Notes: a model not told the origin generated them from the letters alone. Numbered from the stretch's first letter, positions 46,947-55,395 are shown. The stretch: 64,000 bases of DNA from Mangrovimonas sp. ST2L15 (GCF_001280515.1 NZ_LBIQ01000030.1:434001-498000), one strand, 5' to 3'. Made by a program: numbers and translations.

Positions 46947-47342
46947 TTAGGATTTTTTTCGTTTGTCTAATAGATTGGGGTCCTTTATTGGGTTTTCTTC
47001 TCCTTTTAAGGAGCTCTCTATTTTATCAATGTATTCCAAAGAATCATCAATGAAGAACTCAAGTTGAGGCATTTTTCTCAATTGATTTTTAGTTCTTTGT
47101 GCCAATTCATGCTTGATTAAGTGGGAATTGGATTTAATGCCTTCCAAAAGTTCTTTTCCCTTGTCATTAGGGAAAATGCTTAAATAGACTTTTGCAATCG
47201 ATAAATCTACAGTTACTTTCACTTGAGTTACCGATATAATGATTCCCTTCATGCCGCCTTGTGTAGCTGACCCTTGTAGTACTTCAACCAAATCTTTTTG
47301 TAGTACTGAGGCTATTTTTTTTTGTCTTTGACTTTCTTCCAT
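46947..47342 (-). CDS. rbfA: Ribosome-binding factor A
   Basis: A 131-aa KH-like protein needed for 30S maturation and cold adaptation. The start at 47342 (MEESQRQKKIASVLQKDLVEVL) is the family-typical N-terminus; the longer frame up to 47471 would reach into the divergent epimerase gene. VDLSIAKVYLSIFPNDKGKELLEGI and LRKMPQLEFFIDDSLEYIDKI are the conserved KH-type strands and C-terminal helix. Confidence 0.93.
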   Translation of the reverse strand: MEESQRQKKIASVLQKDLVEVLQGSATQGGMKGIIISVTQVKVTVDLSIAKVYLSIFPNDKGKELLEGIKSNSHLIKHELAQRTKNQLRKMPQLEFFIDDSLEYIDKIESSLKGEENPIKDPNLLDKRKKS

Positions 47343-47414
47343 ATGGCAAAAATAACGGATATTTGATGATAATCTTATGATCGAGGTAACGATTAACTTC
47401 AATAAGTAAAAATA

Positions 47415-47819
47415 ATGAATAAAATTGAACACATTGGCATTGCTGTAAAAAGCCTTGAAAATTCCAATCAACTTTTCGAAAAATTATTTGGAGAACCACA
47501 TTATAAAATTGAAGAGGTATTAACTGAAGGAGTCAAAACATCATTTTTTAAGGTAGGGTTGAATAAAATTGAATTATTGGAGGCTACAAACCCAAACAGT
47601 CCTATAGCCAAGTTTATAGAGAAGAAAGGAGAAGGGATTCATCACATCGCATTTGATGTAGAAGATATAGTCCAAGAATTGCAGCGGTTAGAGCAGGAAG
47701 GGTTTACAATTTTAAATAAAGAGCCCAAAAAGGGAGCAGATAACAAGTTGGTTGCCTTTTTACACCCAAAGACTACAAACGGAGTTTTGGTGGAATTATG
47801 TCAAGAGATTCGGGACTAA
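47415..47819 (+). CDS. mce: Methylmalonyl-CoA epimerase
   Basis: VOC-fold metalloenzyme interconverting (R)- and (S)-methylmalonyl-CoA in the propionate/succinate route. The protein is 134 aa. The motifs are IEHIGIAVKSLENSNQLFEKLFG (metal-binding His6), GEGIHHIAFDVEDI (second His), and LHPKTTNGVLVELCQ (Glu at the end). It is divergent from rbfA across a 72-bp promoter region. A small inverted repeat at 47858-47878 lies after its stop without a T run. Confidence 0.93.
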   Translation: MNKIEHIGIAVKSLENSNQLFEKLFGEPHYKIEEVLTEGVKTSFFKVGLNKIELLEATNPNSPIAKFIEKKGEGIHHIAFDVEDIVQELQRLEQEGFTILNKEPKKGADNKLVAFLHPKTTNGVLVELCQEIRD

Positions 47820-47886
47820 AAAATGTTGTGAGGTTTTAAAATATGTAGTAATATTGCACACTCTTTTATATAGAGTGTTTAAAGTG

Positions 47887-47894
47887 TACTTTTG
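47887..47894 (+). promoter_or_regulatory. -7 box of the tRNA promoter
   Basis: TACTTTTG matches TAnnTTTG and ends 6 bp upstream of the mature tRNA 5' end, so the transcript would start close to the tRNA. Confidence 0.55.
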
Positions 47895-47900
47895 TACAGC

Positions 47901-47974
47901 GGTCCCATAGCTCAGTTGGTTAGAGCATCTGACTCATAATCAGAGGGTCACTGGTTCGAGCCCAGTTGGGACCA
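47901..47974 (+). tRNA. tRNA with CAU anticodon, probably tRNA-Ile2
   Basis: A 74-nt cloverleaf. The acceptor stem GGTCCCA pairs with TGGGACC, the anticodon stem is TCTGA/TCAGA, the loop is CTCATAA (anticodon CAT), the T arm is ACTGG-TTCGAGC-CCAGT and the discriminator is A. The 3' CCA is not encoded. It is not the initiator type (paired position 1-72, no GGG/CCC anticodon stem). C4-G69 and C5-G68 in the acceptor stem are the elements read by the lysidine synthase TilS in E. coli, which favours tRNA-Ile2 over elongator tRNA-Met. The exact isotype is inference. Confidence 0.92.
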
Positions 47975-47979
47975 CGAGT

Positions 47980-48026
47980 AATCCTCGTAAAGCCTTTTAA
48001 AACAAGGAGTTACGAGGATTTTTATT
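47980..48026 (+). terminator. Terminator after the CAU tRNA
   Basis: AATCCTCGTAA pairs with TTACGAGGATT. An inner CCTT/AAGG stem closes the loop, and T5 with further T-rich sequence follows. Confidence 0.8.
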
Positions 48027-48097
48027 TTTAAGGGGACAACAAAAGAGACAACATTGTTTCAGGAAATTCGAGTTAAATTGTCCAGGTGTTCAATAAA

Positions 48098-49141
48098 TTA
48101 ATCTAAACTGTTTCCAATCCCAACAAGTGCTATTGAACCTAATAAACAGATAATTCCCAAATAAAGAAATTTTAAAGTAGATTTTTTTACACCTCTCCAT
48201 TCCTTTAGCACTATGCCCCATAAATTGCCTACAAGGATAATAGATGCCATATGAAGTATCCAACTACTTGCGCCGTTTCCTAATTTACTTTCTCCCATAC
48301 CATAAAAAAAGAATTGTAAAAACCAAATAGTACCTGCTAAAGCAGCAAAAAGATAGTTTTTTCTTAAGGGTTTACTTTTGTCTAAATACTGATTAAAACT
48401 TCTATTTTTAAAGTTTAATGCCATACACCAAATAAAATTTGTGGCAAAACCACCCCAAAGTAAAACAGCAAATGTGATGTTGTTTTGAAATAACGGGTTG
48501 ACTCCACGAGCCATAGATGCTTCTGCTAAAGGCTTTCCGGCTTCAATACCATAGTTAAAACAAGCACTCAAAATTCCAGAAAATATGGCAACGAAAATTC
48601 CTAATTTGATGTTGTATTCAGAATTGTTTTTGTCAGACTTTAAATCTTTATCTTTTAAGAACCCTGCTCTGCCTAAAAGTACAATAGAGATAACACATAA
48701 TAGAATACCTAAAAGCACCACTTGTCCACCTGTTTTAGATGCCATCATTGAGATAGTTTCCTTACCTTCTGTATTTGTAAAGTCATAATAGATAGCCGGT
48801 AAAAGCGATCCAAAAACAGATGTAAACCCTAAAATAACGGAATTACCTAGTGACATTCCTAAATATCTTATTCCTAAACCATATGTTAGACCTCCTATGC
48901 CCCATAGAACTCCAAATAGGATCACGTAAAAAATGGGGTAGTTACCACTAAACACAACACTTAGGAAGTCCGGAAAGAAAACCCATGCAGCTAAAAATGG
49001 AACTATCATCCAAGAGAAAAACCCTCCAACAATCCAGTAGTTTTCCCAATTCCATTCCTTAACTTTTTTAAACGGCATATAAAAACTTCCGGCAGCAACC
49101 CCTCCTGTAATATGAAATAGAAAACCTAATAAAATATTCAT
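48098..49141 (-). CDS. rhaT: L-rhamnose/proton symporter RhaT
   Basis: A 347-aa inner-membrane transporter of the RhaT/drug-metabolite superfamily with about ten hydrophobic segments. Signatures are the N-terminal GFLFHITGGVAAGSFYMPFKK, FGVLWGIGGLTYGLGIRYLGMSLG in TM3-4, and LAGTIWFLQFFFYGMGESKLG near the C-terminus. It imports L-rhamnose released by the rhamnosidase. The promoter at 49215-49257 carries the operator motif shared with the other rhamnose genes. Confidence 0.95.
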   Translation of the reverse strand: MNILLGFLFHITGGVAAGSFYMPFKKVKEWNWENYWIVGGFFSWMIVPFLAAWVFFPDFLSVVFSGNYPIFYVILFGVLWGIGGLTYGLGIRYLGMSLGNSVILGFTSVFGSLLPAIYYDFTNTEGKETISMMASKTGGQVVLLGILLCVISIVLLGRAGFLKDKDLKSDKNNSEYNIKLGIFVAIFSGILSACFNYGIEAGKPLAEASMARGVNPLFQNNITFAVLLWGGFATNFIWCMALNFKNRSFNQYLDKSKPLRKNYLFAALAGTIWFLQFFFYGMGESKLGNGASSWILHMASIILVGNLWGIVLKEWRGVKKSTLKFLYLGIICLLGSIALVGIGNSLD

Positions 49142-49214
49142 AAGTAAATTTTAAATTTAGAACTAACTAAGATTAATTACTTAGTATAGTTTGAAGTCAA
49201 ATTTTGAAACATTT

Positions 49215-49257
49215 GCAAAGTAAAAATGATGCAATAAGGTTGCATCCTGTGGTATCC
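49215..49257 (-). promoter_or_regulatory. rhaT operator (49242-49257) and -7-like box (49215-49222)
   Basis: On the minus strand the operator reads GGATACCACAGGATGC, 12 of 16 matches to the regulon consensus. After exactly 19 bp comes TACTTTGC, a -7-like sequence that matches TAnnTTTG only after dropping one base (TACTTTG). A further half-copy, CACAGGATAC on the minus strand, lies at 49252-49261, so the site is a tandem arrangement. It is about 75-100 bp upstream of the rhaT start. Confidence 0.7.
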
Positions 49258-49281
49258 TGTGAAAAGATTTTTAAAGGCAGC

Positions 49282-50328
49282 TTATAAAGAATTTCTCTCT
49301 ATATATTTAAACACATTTTTCACTTTTTCCTTTTTATTTTTCAAAACCATATAGGCCGCAGTTTCACCCATAGCAATAAAATCGGTGCTTATAACTGTTA
49401 TTCCTAAAAGGTCTTTTAAAGGTGTTTCATTATACGAAATGACACCAATATCATCACCAAGATTTAAGTTTAAAGCCCTAATTTGTCTAATAAGATTTAC
49501 TAAATCCCTTTCCTGTATAGTGATAAAAAGGTCTTTTTCTTTAAATTCCATATCTTCATATACTTCACTTAAAATTTCAAAATCGAGATTATTTTCTGAG
49601 CAAAACTTGGTGAAACCATGTAGGATTCTTCTAGGATATGGGTGAACAGACTTATTAGGATAAACCAAAATAACCTTCTTGTAATTTTTTATCTTATGTA
49701 GTCCTTCATTCAAGGCATTATAGATGTCAAGTTTAAAATCTTGGTAGATGGAACCGTAATTTCCTTTAATATTAGGTTTGGTGTTATCTAACATGATTAA
49801 TTTATCCTTTGGGATTTTTTCAACTACTTCGAGAACCTTTTCTGTAGCACTAACATGGTTCTGATTTTCATCCCTAAAATGGGGCATTATAATATAATAA
49901 TCATGACCACCTAGATTTTTTTCCAAAGAACGAATAAACAATGTTTCATCACAATGGTATATGGATAAATGAACATGAGCATTGGGACCAATCTCATTTA
50001 CAAAACTGTTATAAATCATCATCTTGTAGGTGCTGGGTTTATTTACAAGAAAGAAGATATTTAGTTTTGAAATCAAGTCAGTTTTAGCGGTATAAAAGCC
50101 TTTCCCTTTAACAGATACAATAACCTGCTGTTTTTTTAACTGTTTATATGCTTTTTCAACTGTATCTCTAGAAAGTAGTAACTCCTCACTAAGTTCATTA
50201 ATGGAAGGAATCTTTTCACCTATTTTCAGCTTTCCCTTAGATATGTCATTAATAATTGAATCAATAATTTGTTTGTACTTTGGTACACGTGAGTTATTAT
50301 CTATTTGAATATTGATGTTATCAGACAT
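49282..50328 (-). CDS. GntR-family regulator with LacI-type sensor domain, likely rhamnose regulator
   Basis: A 348-aa transcription factor. The N-terminal winged helix-turn-helix is of GntR type (about residues 15-82; KLKIGEKIPSINELSEELLLSRDTVEKAYKQLK). The C-terminal part (about 90-345) resembles the periplasmic-binding-protein fold of LacI regulators (DDIGVISYNETPLKDLLGITVISTDFIAMGETAAYMVL), which binds a sugar. This pairing is common in Bacteroidota sugar regulators. It sits between rhaT and the divergent rhaEW and probably binds the operators at five promoters here. Effector (rhamnose or a catabolite) is inferred. Confidence 0.9.
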   Translation of the reverse strand: MSDNINIQIDNNSRVPKYKQIIDSIINDISKGKLKIGEKIPSINELSEELLLSRDTVEKAYKQLKKQQVIVSVKGKGFYTAKTDLISKLNIFFLVNKPSTYKMMIYNSFVNEIGPNAHVHLSIYHCDETLFIRSLEKNLGGHDYYIIMPHFRDENQNHVSATEKVLEVVEKIPKDKLIMLDNTKPNIKGNYGSIYQDFKLDIYNALNEGLHKIKNYKKVILVYPNKSVHPYPRRILHGFTKFCSENNLDFEILSEVYEDMEFKEKDLFITIQERDLVNLIRQIRALNLNLGDDIGVISYNETPLKDLLGITVISTDFIAMGETAAYMVLKNKKEKVKNVFKYIERNSL

Positions 50329-50428
50329 ATATAGGGATAATAATTTGGAAGAATTTTTATTTTCTAAAAATAAGACTTAATGCTTTATAAAATTTAATAA
50401 TTACAAAAAAAGTAAAATTGATTTAGCA

Positions 50429-50471
50429 GTATAGTACAGGATGCTACCTAAATCAATATCCAATATTTTTG
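50429..50471 (+). promoter_or_regulatory. rhaEW operator (50429-50444) and -7 box (50464-50471)
   Basis: Operator GTATAGTACAGGATGC is followed after exactly 19 bp by TATTTTTG, a full TAnnTTTG match, 29 bp before the rhaEW start. No TTG is present at the -33 position, which the operator covers. The same dyad is also about 100 bp upstream of the divergent regulator gene, so autoregulation is possible. Confidence 0.78.
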
Positions 50472-50499
50472 AGCTAAATCTTACTTATATTAAACACAA

Positions 50500-52596
50500 A
50501 TGGAAAAAACTTTTCAATATGTAGATTATTTATGGGATGAAGCTAAGGCAGCATCGCTTGGAGATGACCAAATCGCATTATTTCTCTATCGTTCAAACAT
50601 CCTGGGATCAGATTTAAGAATTACCAATTACGGTGGTGGAAATACAAGTTGTAAAACCATTGAAAAAGATCCTTTAACTAATGAAGATGTAGAGGTAATG
50701 TGGGTAAAGGGTTCCGGGGGAGATATTGGAACATTAACCAGCAAAGGGATTGCAGGACTCTATACAGAAAGACTAAGAAATCTTAAAAATGTATATAAAG
50801 GATTAGCAGATGAGGATAGAATGGTAGGGCTATTTAATCATTGTATTTATGATTTGGACAGTAAAGCACCTTCTATTGATACGCCTTTGCATGGATTGTT
50901 GCCATTCAAACATATAGATCATCTACACCCGGATGCCCTTATTGCTGTGGCTGCAGCTAAAGATAGTGAGAAGATTACCAAAGAAATTTGGGGAGACACT
51001 ATGGGCTGGGTTCCTTGGCAAAGACCTGGTTTTGATTTGGGTTTACAGTTAGAAAAATGTCTTAATGATAGTCCAGGTATTCGAGGTATTGTTCTAGGTA
51101 GCCATGGTCTTTTTACTTGGGGAGATACATCTTATGAATGTTATGTAAACAGCCTTGAAGTTATTGAAAAGGCATCATCTTATATTGAAAATAAGATTAA
51201 TGAAAATGGAAGTGTTTTTGGAGGACAAAAAATACAGTCTTTGCCTTCTGAGCTTAGAAAAGAAAAGGCTGCAGAGTTGATGCCTTTGTTACGAGGATTA
51301 GCATCTTCAGAGAACCAAATGATAGGTCATTTTACAGATACTGATGTTGTTTTAGAGTTTATTAATAGCCATGATTTAGAGAGATTAGCCCCTATGGGAA
51401 CCTCTTGTCCAGATCATTTCTTAAGAACCAAAATTCAACCGTTAATATTAAATCTTGAGACTTCTGAAGACATCACTGATACAAAAGCAATTCTAGAAAA
51501 ATTAGAACCTTCTTTTGAAACTTACAGACAGGAATATAAAGACTATTATAATACTTGTAAGCATGATAATAGTCCTGCAATGCGAGACCCTAATCCTGTA
51601 ATTATTATATATCCAGGAGTGGGTATGTTTAGCTTTGCTAAAAATAAACAAACATCAAGAGTTGCTAGTGAGTTTTATATTAATGCTATTAATGTTATGA
51701 GAGGTGCTGAAGCTATTTCAGAGTATACATCTCTTCCTAGACAAGAGGCATTTGATATTGAGTATTGGTTGTTAGAAGAGGCTAAATTACAACGTATGCC
51801 GGCAGAAAAACCATTGTCTCGAAAGGTGGCAATTGTTACAGGAGCTGCAGGAGGAATAGGTAAAGCCATAGCAGATAAATTAGTAGCTGAAGGAGCAAAT
51901 GTAGTTTTAACCGATATAAGTCAGGAAAATTTAAATAGTGCTTTAAAGACTTATAAAAGAGATGAAGCTTCTGTTGTACTTTGCGATGTAACGAAAGAAA
52001 CGTCTATTAATTATGCTTTTAAAGAAGCTTCTCTCGCCTTTGGAGGTGTAGATATTGTAGTTCATTCTGCTGGTTTAGCCATTTCAAAATCTTTAGAAGA
52101 CACAACGATTGATGATTGGGAACTTTTACAGAATGTATTAGTAAAAGGTCAATTTTTAATGGCGCAGAAAGGTGTTGAAATCATGAGAAAGCAAGGTTTT
52201 GGGGGAGATATTGTTAATATTGCAAGTAAGAATGGGTTAGTTTCTGGTCCAAACAATGTAGGGTATGGAACAGCTAAAGCAGCACAACAGCATATGACTA
52301 GATTATTGGCCGCAGAGTTAGGTAAAGACCACATTAAAGTCAATACTGTAAATCCTGATGGAGTTATTGTTGGAAGTAAAATTTGGGAAGGAGAGTGGGC
52401 AGAAGGAAGAGCTAAAGCCTATGGTATAAAAGTAGAAGATTTACCAGCTCATTACGCTAAAAGAAACCTTTTAAACGAAATCATACTCCCTGAAGATATA
52501 GCTAATGGCGTTTTTGCGTGTATTGGAGTTCTAGAAAAGAGTACAGGAAACACAATTAATGTAGATGGCGGTATGCCAAATGCATTTGTTAGATAG
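50500..52596 (+). CDS. rhaEW: Bifunctional rhamnulose-1-phosphate aldolase / lactaldehyde dehydrogenase
   Basis: A 698-aa fusion. The N-terminal part (to about 420) is a class II aldolase (adducin fold) with zinc-type His segments HIDHLHPDALIAV (about 138-150) and LGSHGLFTWGD (about 199). It splits L-rhamnulose 1-phosphate into DHAP and L-lactaldehyde. The C-terminal part (about 438-698) is a short-chain dehydrogenase with NAD motif TGAAGGIGK and catalytic YGTAK (Tyr588), which oxidises lactaldehyde to L-lactate. The fusion is the known RhaEW-type enzyme of several phyla. It is the first gene of the catabolic operon. Confidence 0.95.
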   Translation: MEKTFQYVDYLWDEAKAASLGDDQIALFLYRSNILGSDLRITNYGGGNTSCKTIEKDPLTNEDVEVMWVKGSGGDIGTLTSKGIAGLYTERLRNLKNVYKGLADEDRMVGLFNHCIYDLDSKAPSIDTPLHGLLPFKHIDHLHPDALIAVAAAKDSEKITKEIWGDTMGWVPWQRPGFDLGLQLEKCLNDSPGIRGIVLGSHGLFTWGDTSYECYVNSLEVIEKASSYIENKINENGSVFGGQKIQSLPSELRKEKAAELMPLLRGLASSENQMIGHFTDTDVVLEFINSHDLERLAPMGTSCPDHFLRTKIQPLILNLETSEDITDTKAILEKLEPSFETYRQEYKDYYNTCKHDNSPAMRDPNPVIIIYPGVGMFSFAKNKQTSRVASEFYINAINVMRGAEAISEYTSLPRQEAFDIEYWLLEEAKLQRMPAEKPLSRKVAIVTGAAGGIGKAIADKLVAEGANVVLTDISQENLNSALKTYKRDEASVVLCDVTKETSINYAFKEASLAFGGVDIVVHSAGLAISKSLEDTTIDDWELLQNVLVKGQFLMAQKGVEIMRKQGFGGDIVNIASKNGLVSGPNNVGYGTAKAAQQHMTRLLAAELGKDHIKVNTVNPDGVIVGSKIWEGEWAEGRAKAYGIKVEDLPAHYAKRNLLNEIILPEDIANGVFACIGVLEKSTGNTINVDGGMPNAFVR

Positions 52597-52626
52597 ATAC
52601 TAGACCCTATTATTATCGTTAAGCTG

Positions 52627-52660
52627 GACCACTTCTCATTATAAGTAGTCTGAATTTTTT
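52627..52660 (+). terminator. Weak hairpin plus T run in the rhaEW-rhaI gap
   Basis: GACCACTT and AAGTAGTC pair with one mismatch and are followed by GAA and T6. It could be a leaky terminator or processing site that lowers or separates expression of rhaI from rhaEW. It is not strong. Confidence 0.4.
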
Positions 52661-52675
52661 GAAATAGTTTATAAG

Positions 52676-52707
52676 TTGTTCAGCTCTAACGTTAATATTT
52701 AATATTG
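52676..52707 (+). promoter_or_regulatory. Possible separate promoter of rhaI without operator
   Basis: TTG at 52676-52678 and TAATATTG at 52700-52707 (7 of 8 to TAnnTTTG), 21 bp apart, end 11 bp before the isomerase start. In contrast to the other promoters in the locus, no copy of the 16-bp operator is present. Confidence 0.35.
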
Positions 52708-52718
52708 ATAACAAAAGA

Positions 52719-53996
52719 ATGAGAATTGATCTTAATCAAATTGCCGATTTAAATAAAAATCAATCAACTTTCGAGGTTGAATTAGAACTTTTAAGAAAGA
52801 AATATTCAAAGAAAAATATTTCAATAAACTCCATTATTGAAAAGCTAATCGAATTTCAAGTGGCCATCCCTAGTTGGGCTTTAGGTGCGGGAGGGACACG
52901 ATTTGGAAGGTTTTCTTATGGAGGTGAACCGGCTTCTTTAGAACAAAAATTAGATGATATAGGTGTTTTACATGCACTAACAAAATCAGCTGGAGCTGTC
53001 TCTCTTCACATACCATGGGATATACCTAAAGATGTACAAGCGTTAAAAGAAGTAGCCCAAAACCATGGGATTGTTTTTGATGCAATGAACTCTAATACAT
53101 TTCAAGATCAACCAAATGCTAACGAAAGCTATAAATTTGGATCTTTAAACAGTGTTCATGAAGCCTCTAGAAATTATGCAATAGAGCACAATTTAGAAGT
53201 TATTAAATTAGGAGAGCAATTAGGCTCAAAAAGTCTAACTGTTTGGTTAGCAGATGGGGCTAGTTTTCCAGGTCAATTAAACTTTCAAACAGCGTTAAAA
53301 AACACTGAAAGCAGTTTAAAGAATATTTATGAAGGCATGCCAAATGATTGGAAGTTGTTTATAGAGTATAAACCCTATGAACCTAATTTCTACAGTACCA
53401 CTATTCAAGATTGGGGTACTTCATTTATGTTAGCAAATGCCTGTGGAGAAAGAGCTTATACTCTGGTTGATCTAGGACATCACCTACCAAACACAAATAT
53501 CGAGCAAATAGTTGCTACTTTAATGCTAAGAGGTAAGTTAGGAGGGTTTCACTTCAATGATAGTAAGTATGGTGATGACGATCTTACCGTTGGTTCAATT
53601 AAACCTTATTCACTATTCTTAATTTTTAATGAGCTCGTTTATGGAATGGAAAATAACTCCAAAAACCCATATCCTGCTTGGATGATTGATGCTAGTCACA
53701 ACATAAAAGACCCTTTAGAAGATCTATTACAATCTTTGGATGCTATTTTATTGGCTTATGCTCAAGCATTATTAGTGGATCAAAAGGCACTAAGAGAAGC
53801 TCAAGCTGAAAGTGATGTAGTAGCTTGTCAAGAGATTTTACAAGATGCCTATAGAACTGATGTGAGGCCATTATTAATGGCAGCCAGAAGTAGGAGTGGT
53901 GCAGCTGTAAATCCTTTACAGGTTTATAGAGATTTAAAAGTTAGGGATGCTTTAATAAAAGAGCGAGGTATGAACAATAGGGCGACAGGACTTTAA
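52719..53996 (+). CDS. rhaI: L-rhamnose isomerase (RhaI type)
   Basis: A 425-aa TIM-barrel aldose-ketose isomerase converting L-rhamnose to L-rhamnulose. It resembles the Pseudomonas stutzeri-type enzyme: SWALGAGGTRFGRFSYGGEP near residue 52, FIEYKPYEPNFY with a metal-binding Glu, TLVDLGHHLPNTN with Asp and His ligands, and GGFHFNDSKYGDDDLTVGSI with the second metal site. It differs from the E. coli RhaA type in sequence. The gene is 122 bp after rhaEW and 15 bp before the kinase. Confidence 0.92.
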   Translation: MRIDLNQIADLNKNQSTFEVELELLRKKYSKKNISINSIIEKLIEFQVAIPSWALGAGGTRFGRFSYGGEPASLEQKLDDIGVLHALTKSAGAVSLHIPWDIPKDVQALKEVAQNHGIVFDAMNSNTFQDQPNANESYKFGSLNSVHEASRNYAIEHNLEVIKLGEQLGSKSLTVWLADGASFPGQLNFQTALKNTESSLKNIYEGMPNDWKLFIEYKPYEPNFYSTTIQDWGTSFMLANACGERAYTLVDLGHHLPNTNIEQIVATLMLRGKLGGFHFNDSKYGDDDLTVGSIKPYSLFLIFNELVYGMENNSKNPYPAWMIDASHNIKDPLEDLLQSLDAILLAYAQALLVDQKALREAQAESDVVACQEILQDAYRTDVRPLLMAARSRSGAAVNPLQVYRDLKVRDALIKERGMNNRATGL

Positions 53997-54011
53997 GGTA
54001 AAATTCAATCT

Positions 54012-55391
54012 ATGAGTAAGAAGAAAGTCACTGCTATTTTTGATATTGGAAAAACAAATAAAAAGTTTTTTCTCTTTGATAAGAATTATCAAGAAGTTTA
54101 TAGATCCTATACCCAGCTTCCAAATACGGAAGATGAAGATGGCTATCCTACCGAAGATATTATCAAGCTACAGCAATGGATAAAAGATTCCTTTCATTTT
54201 ATATTAGATAGTGAAGAATATCAAGTTAAAAGCATCAATTTTTCAACTTATGGGGCTAGTCTAGTACATTTAGACCACCGTGGCAATGTATTAACTCCCC
54301 TTTATAACTATACAAAGCCAATAGAAAAAGAAATCACTGATGAGTTTTATAATTTATATGGGGATGAAATAAAAATAGCTACAGAAACTGCTTCGCCACA
54401 AGCAGGTATGTTAAACTCGGGTCTTCAACTATTTTGGTTAAAAAGAAAAGATCCTGATACTTATAAAAAAATAAAATATTCTTTACATCTCCCGCAGTAT
54501 CTATCTTTTTTATTTACAGGAATACCTGTAAGTGAGTACACGTCTATAGGATGCCATACTAATTTATGGGATTATAGAAAAAATGATTACCACCATTGGG
54601 TATATGAAGAAGGATTTGATAAATTACTAGCACCTATTGTTCCAACATCTGCAAGCATTAATACGTCTTATAAAGACAAAAAAATAAAAATAGGAGTTGG
54701 TATTCATGATAGCTCTTCAGCCTTGTTGCCATACATTTTAAGTAAGAAAAAGCCTTTTTTATTATTGTCTACCGGTACCTGGAGTATATCTTTAAACCCT
54801 TTTAATGAGCAAGATTTATCTGAAGATGATATAAAAAATAACTGTCTTAACTATTTAAGGATTGATGGGAAACGGGTAAAAGCTTCTCGCTTTTTTATGG
54901 GCAATGAATACCGTATTCAAGTTGAAAAACTGGGTAACCATTATGGCAAGGAATATGGGTATCATAGAAATGTAAAGTTTGATAAGGAACTCTATCTAGA
55001 GCTTATAGAAAAGCCTTCTATCTATTTTAAATTTGAAGGAATTTCGTTACAGCGAAAGAAACTTCACAAAACAGATCTTAAACCATTTAATACATTTGAA
55101 GAGGCTTTTCATCAATTAATGATTGAGCTTATGGAGTTACAAATACATACCATTAAAAACGCCATAGGAAATTCTGATATCAATACCATTTATATTGATG
55201 GAGGATTTACAGATAATGATGTGTTTATGAAATTAATGTCACTTCATTTTAGTGAGTTTCGGGTACTTGCAACAAAGTCACCTTTAGGGTCTGCTTTAGG
55301 TGCTGCTATGGTAACTTCAAAAAAGGAAATAGATTCTAGGTTTTTAAAAGAAAACTATCAAATGAAAAAACTAATCCCAACGTTATTATAA
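54012..55391 (+). CDS. rhaB: Rhamnulokinase-type FGGY carbohydrate kinase
   Basis: A 459-aa FGGY-family sugar kinase. The N-terminal phosphate-1 motif is FDIGKTNKKFFLFDKN, the central ATPase-fold segment is LLSTGTWSISLNP, and the C-terminal adenosine region is IYIDGGFTDNDVFMKLMS. Neighbours predict L-rhamnulose as substrate, giving L-rhamnulose 1-phosphate; by sequence alone, fuculose or xylulose kinase cannot be excluded. It is 15 bp after rhaI and 4 bp before the lactate dehydrogenase. Confidence 0.85.
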   Translation: MSKKKVTAIFDIGKTNKKFFLFDKNYQEVYRSYTQLPNTEDEDGYPTEDIIKLQQWIKDSFHFILDSEEYQVKSINFSTYGASLVHLDHRGNVLTPLYNYTKPIEKEITDEFYNLYGDEIKIATETASPQAGMLNSGLQLFWLKRKDPDTYKKIKYSLHLPQYLSFLFTGIPVSEYTSIGCHTNLWDYRKNDYHHWVYEEGFDKLLAPIVPTSASINTSYKDKKIKIGVGIHDSSSALLPYILSKKKPFLLLSTGTWSISLNPFNEQDLSEDDIKNNCLNYLRIDGKRVKASRFFMGNEYRIQVEKLGNHYGKEYGYHRNVKFDKELYLELIEKPSIYFKFEGISLQRKKLHKTDLKPFNTFEEAFHQLMIELMELQIHTIKNAIGNSDINTIYIDGGFTDNDVFMKLMSLHFSEFRVLATKSPLGSALGAAMVTSKKEIDSRFLKENYQMKKLIPTLL

Positions 55392-55395
55392 TCTT

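Noticed and set aside
47343-47471. N-terminal extension of RbfA
   Set aside because: It overlaps the 5' end of the divergent epimerase gene, and the family N-terminus starts at MEESQRQKK.
47858-47878. Inverted repeat ACACTC/GAGTGT between mce and the tRNA as terminator
   Set aside because: Six-base arms with a nine-base loop and no T run afterwards; too weak to list as a terminator.
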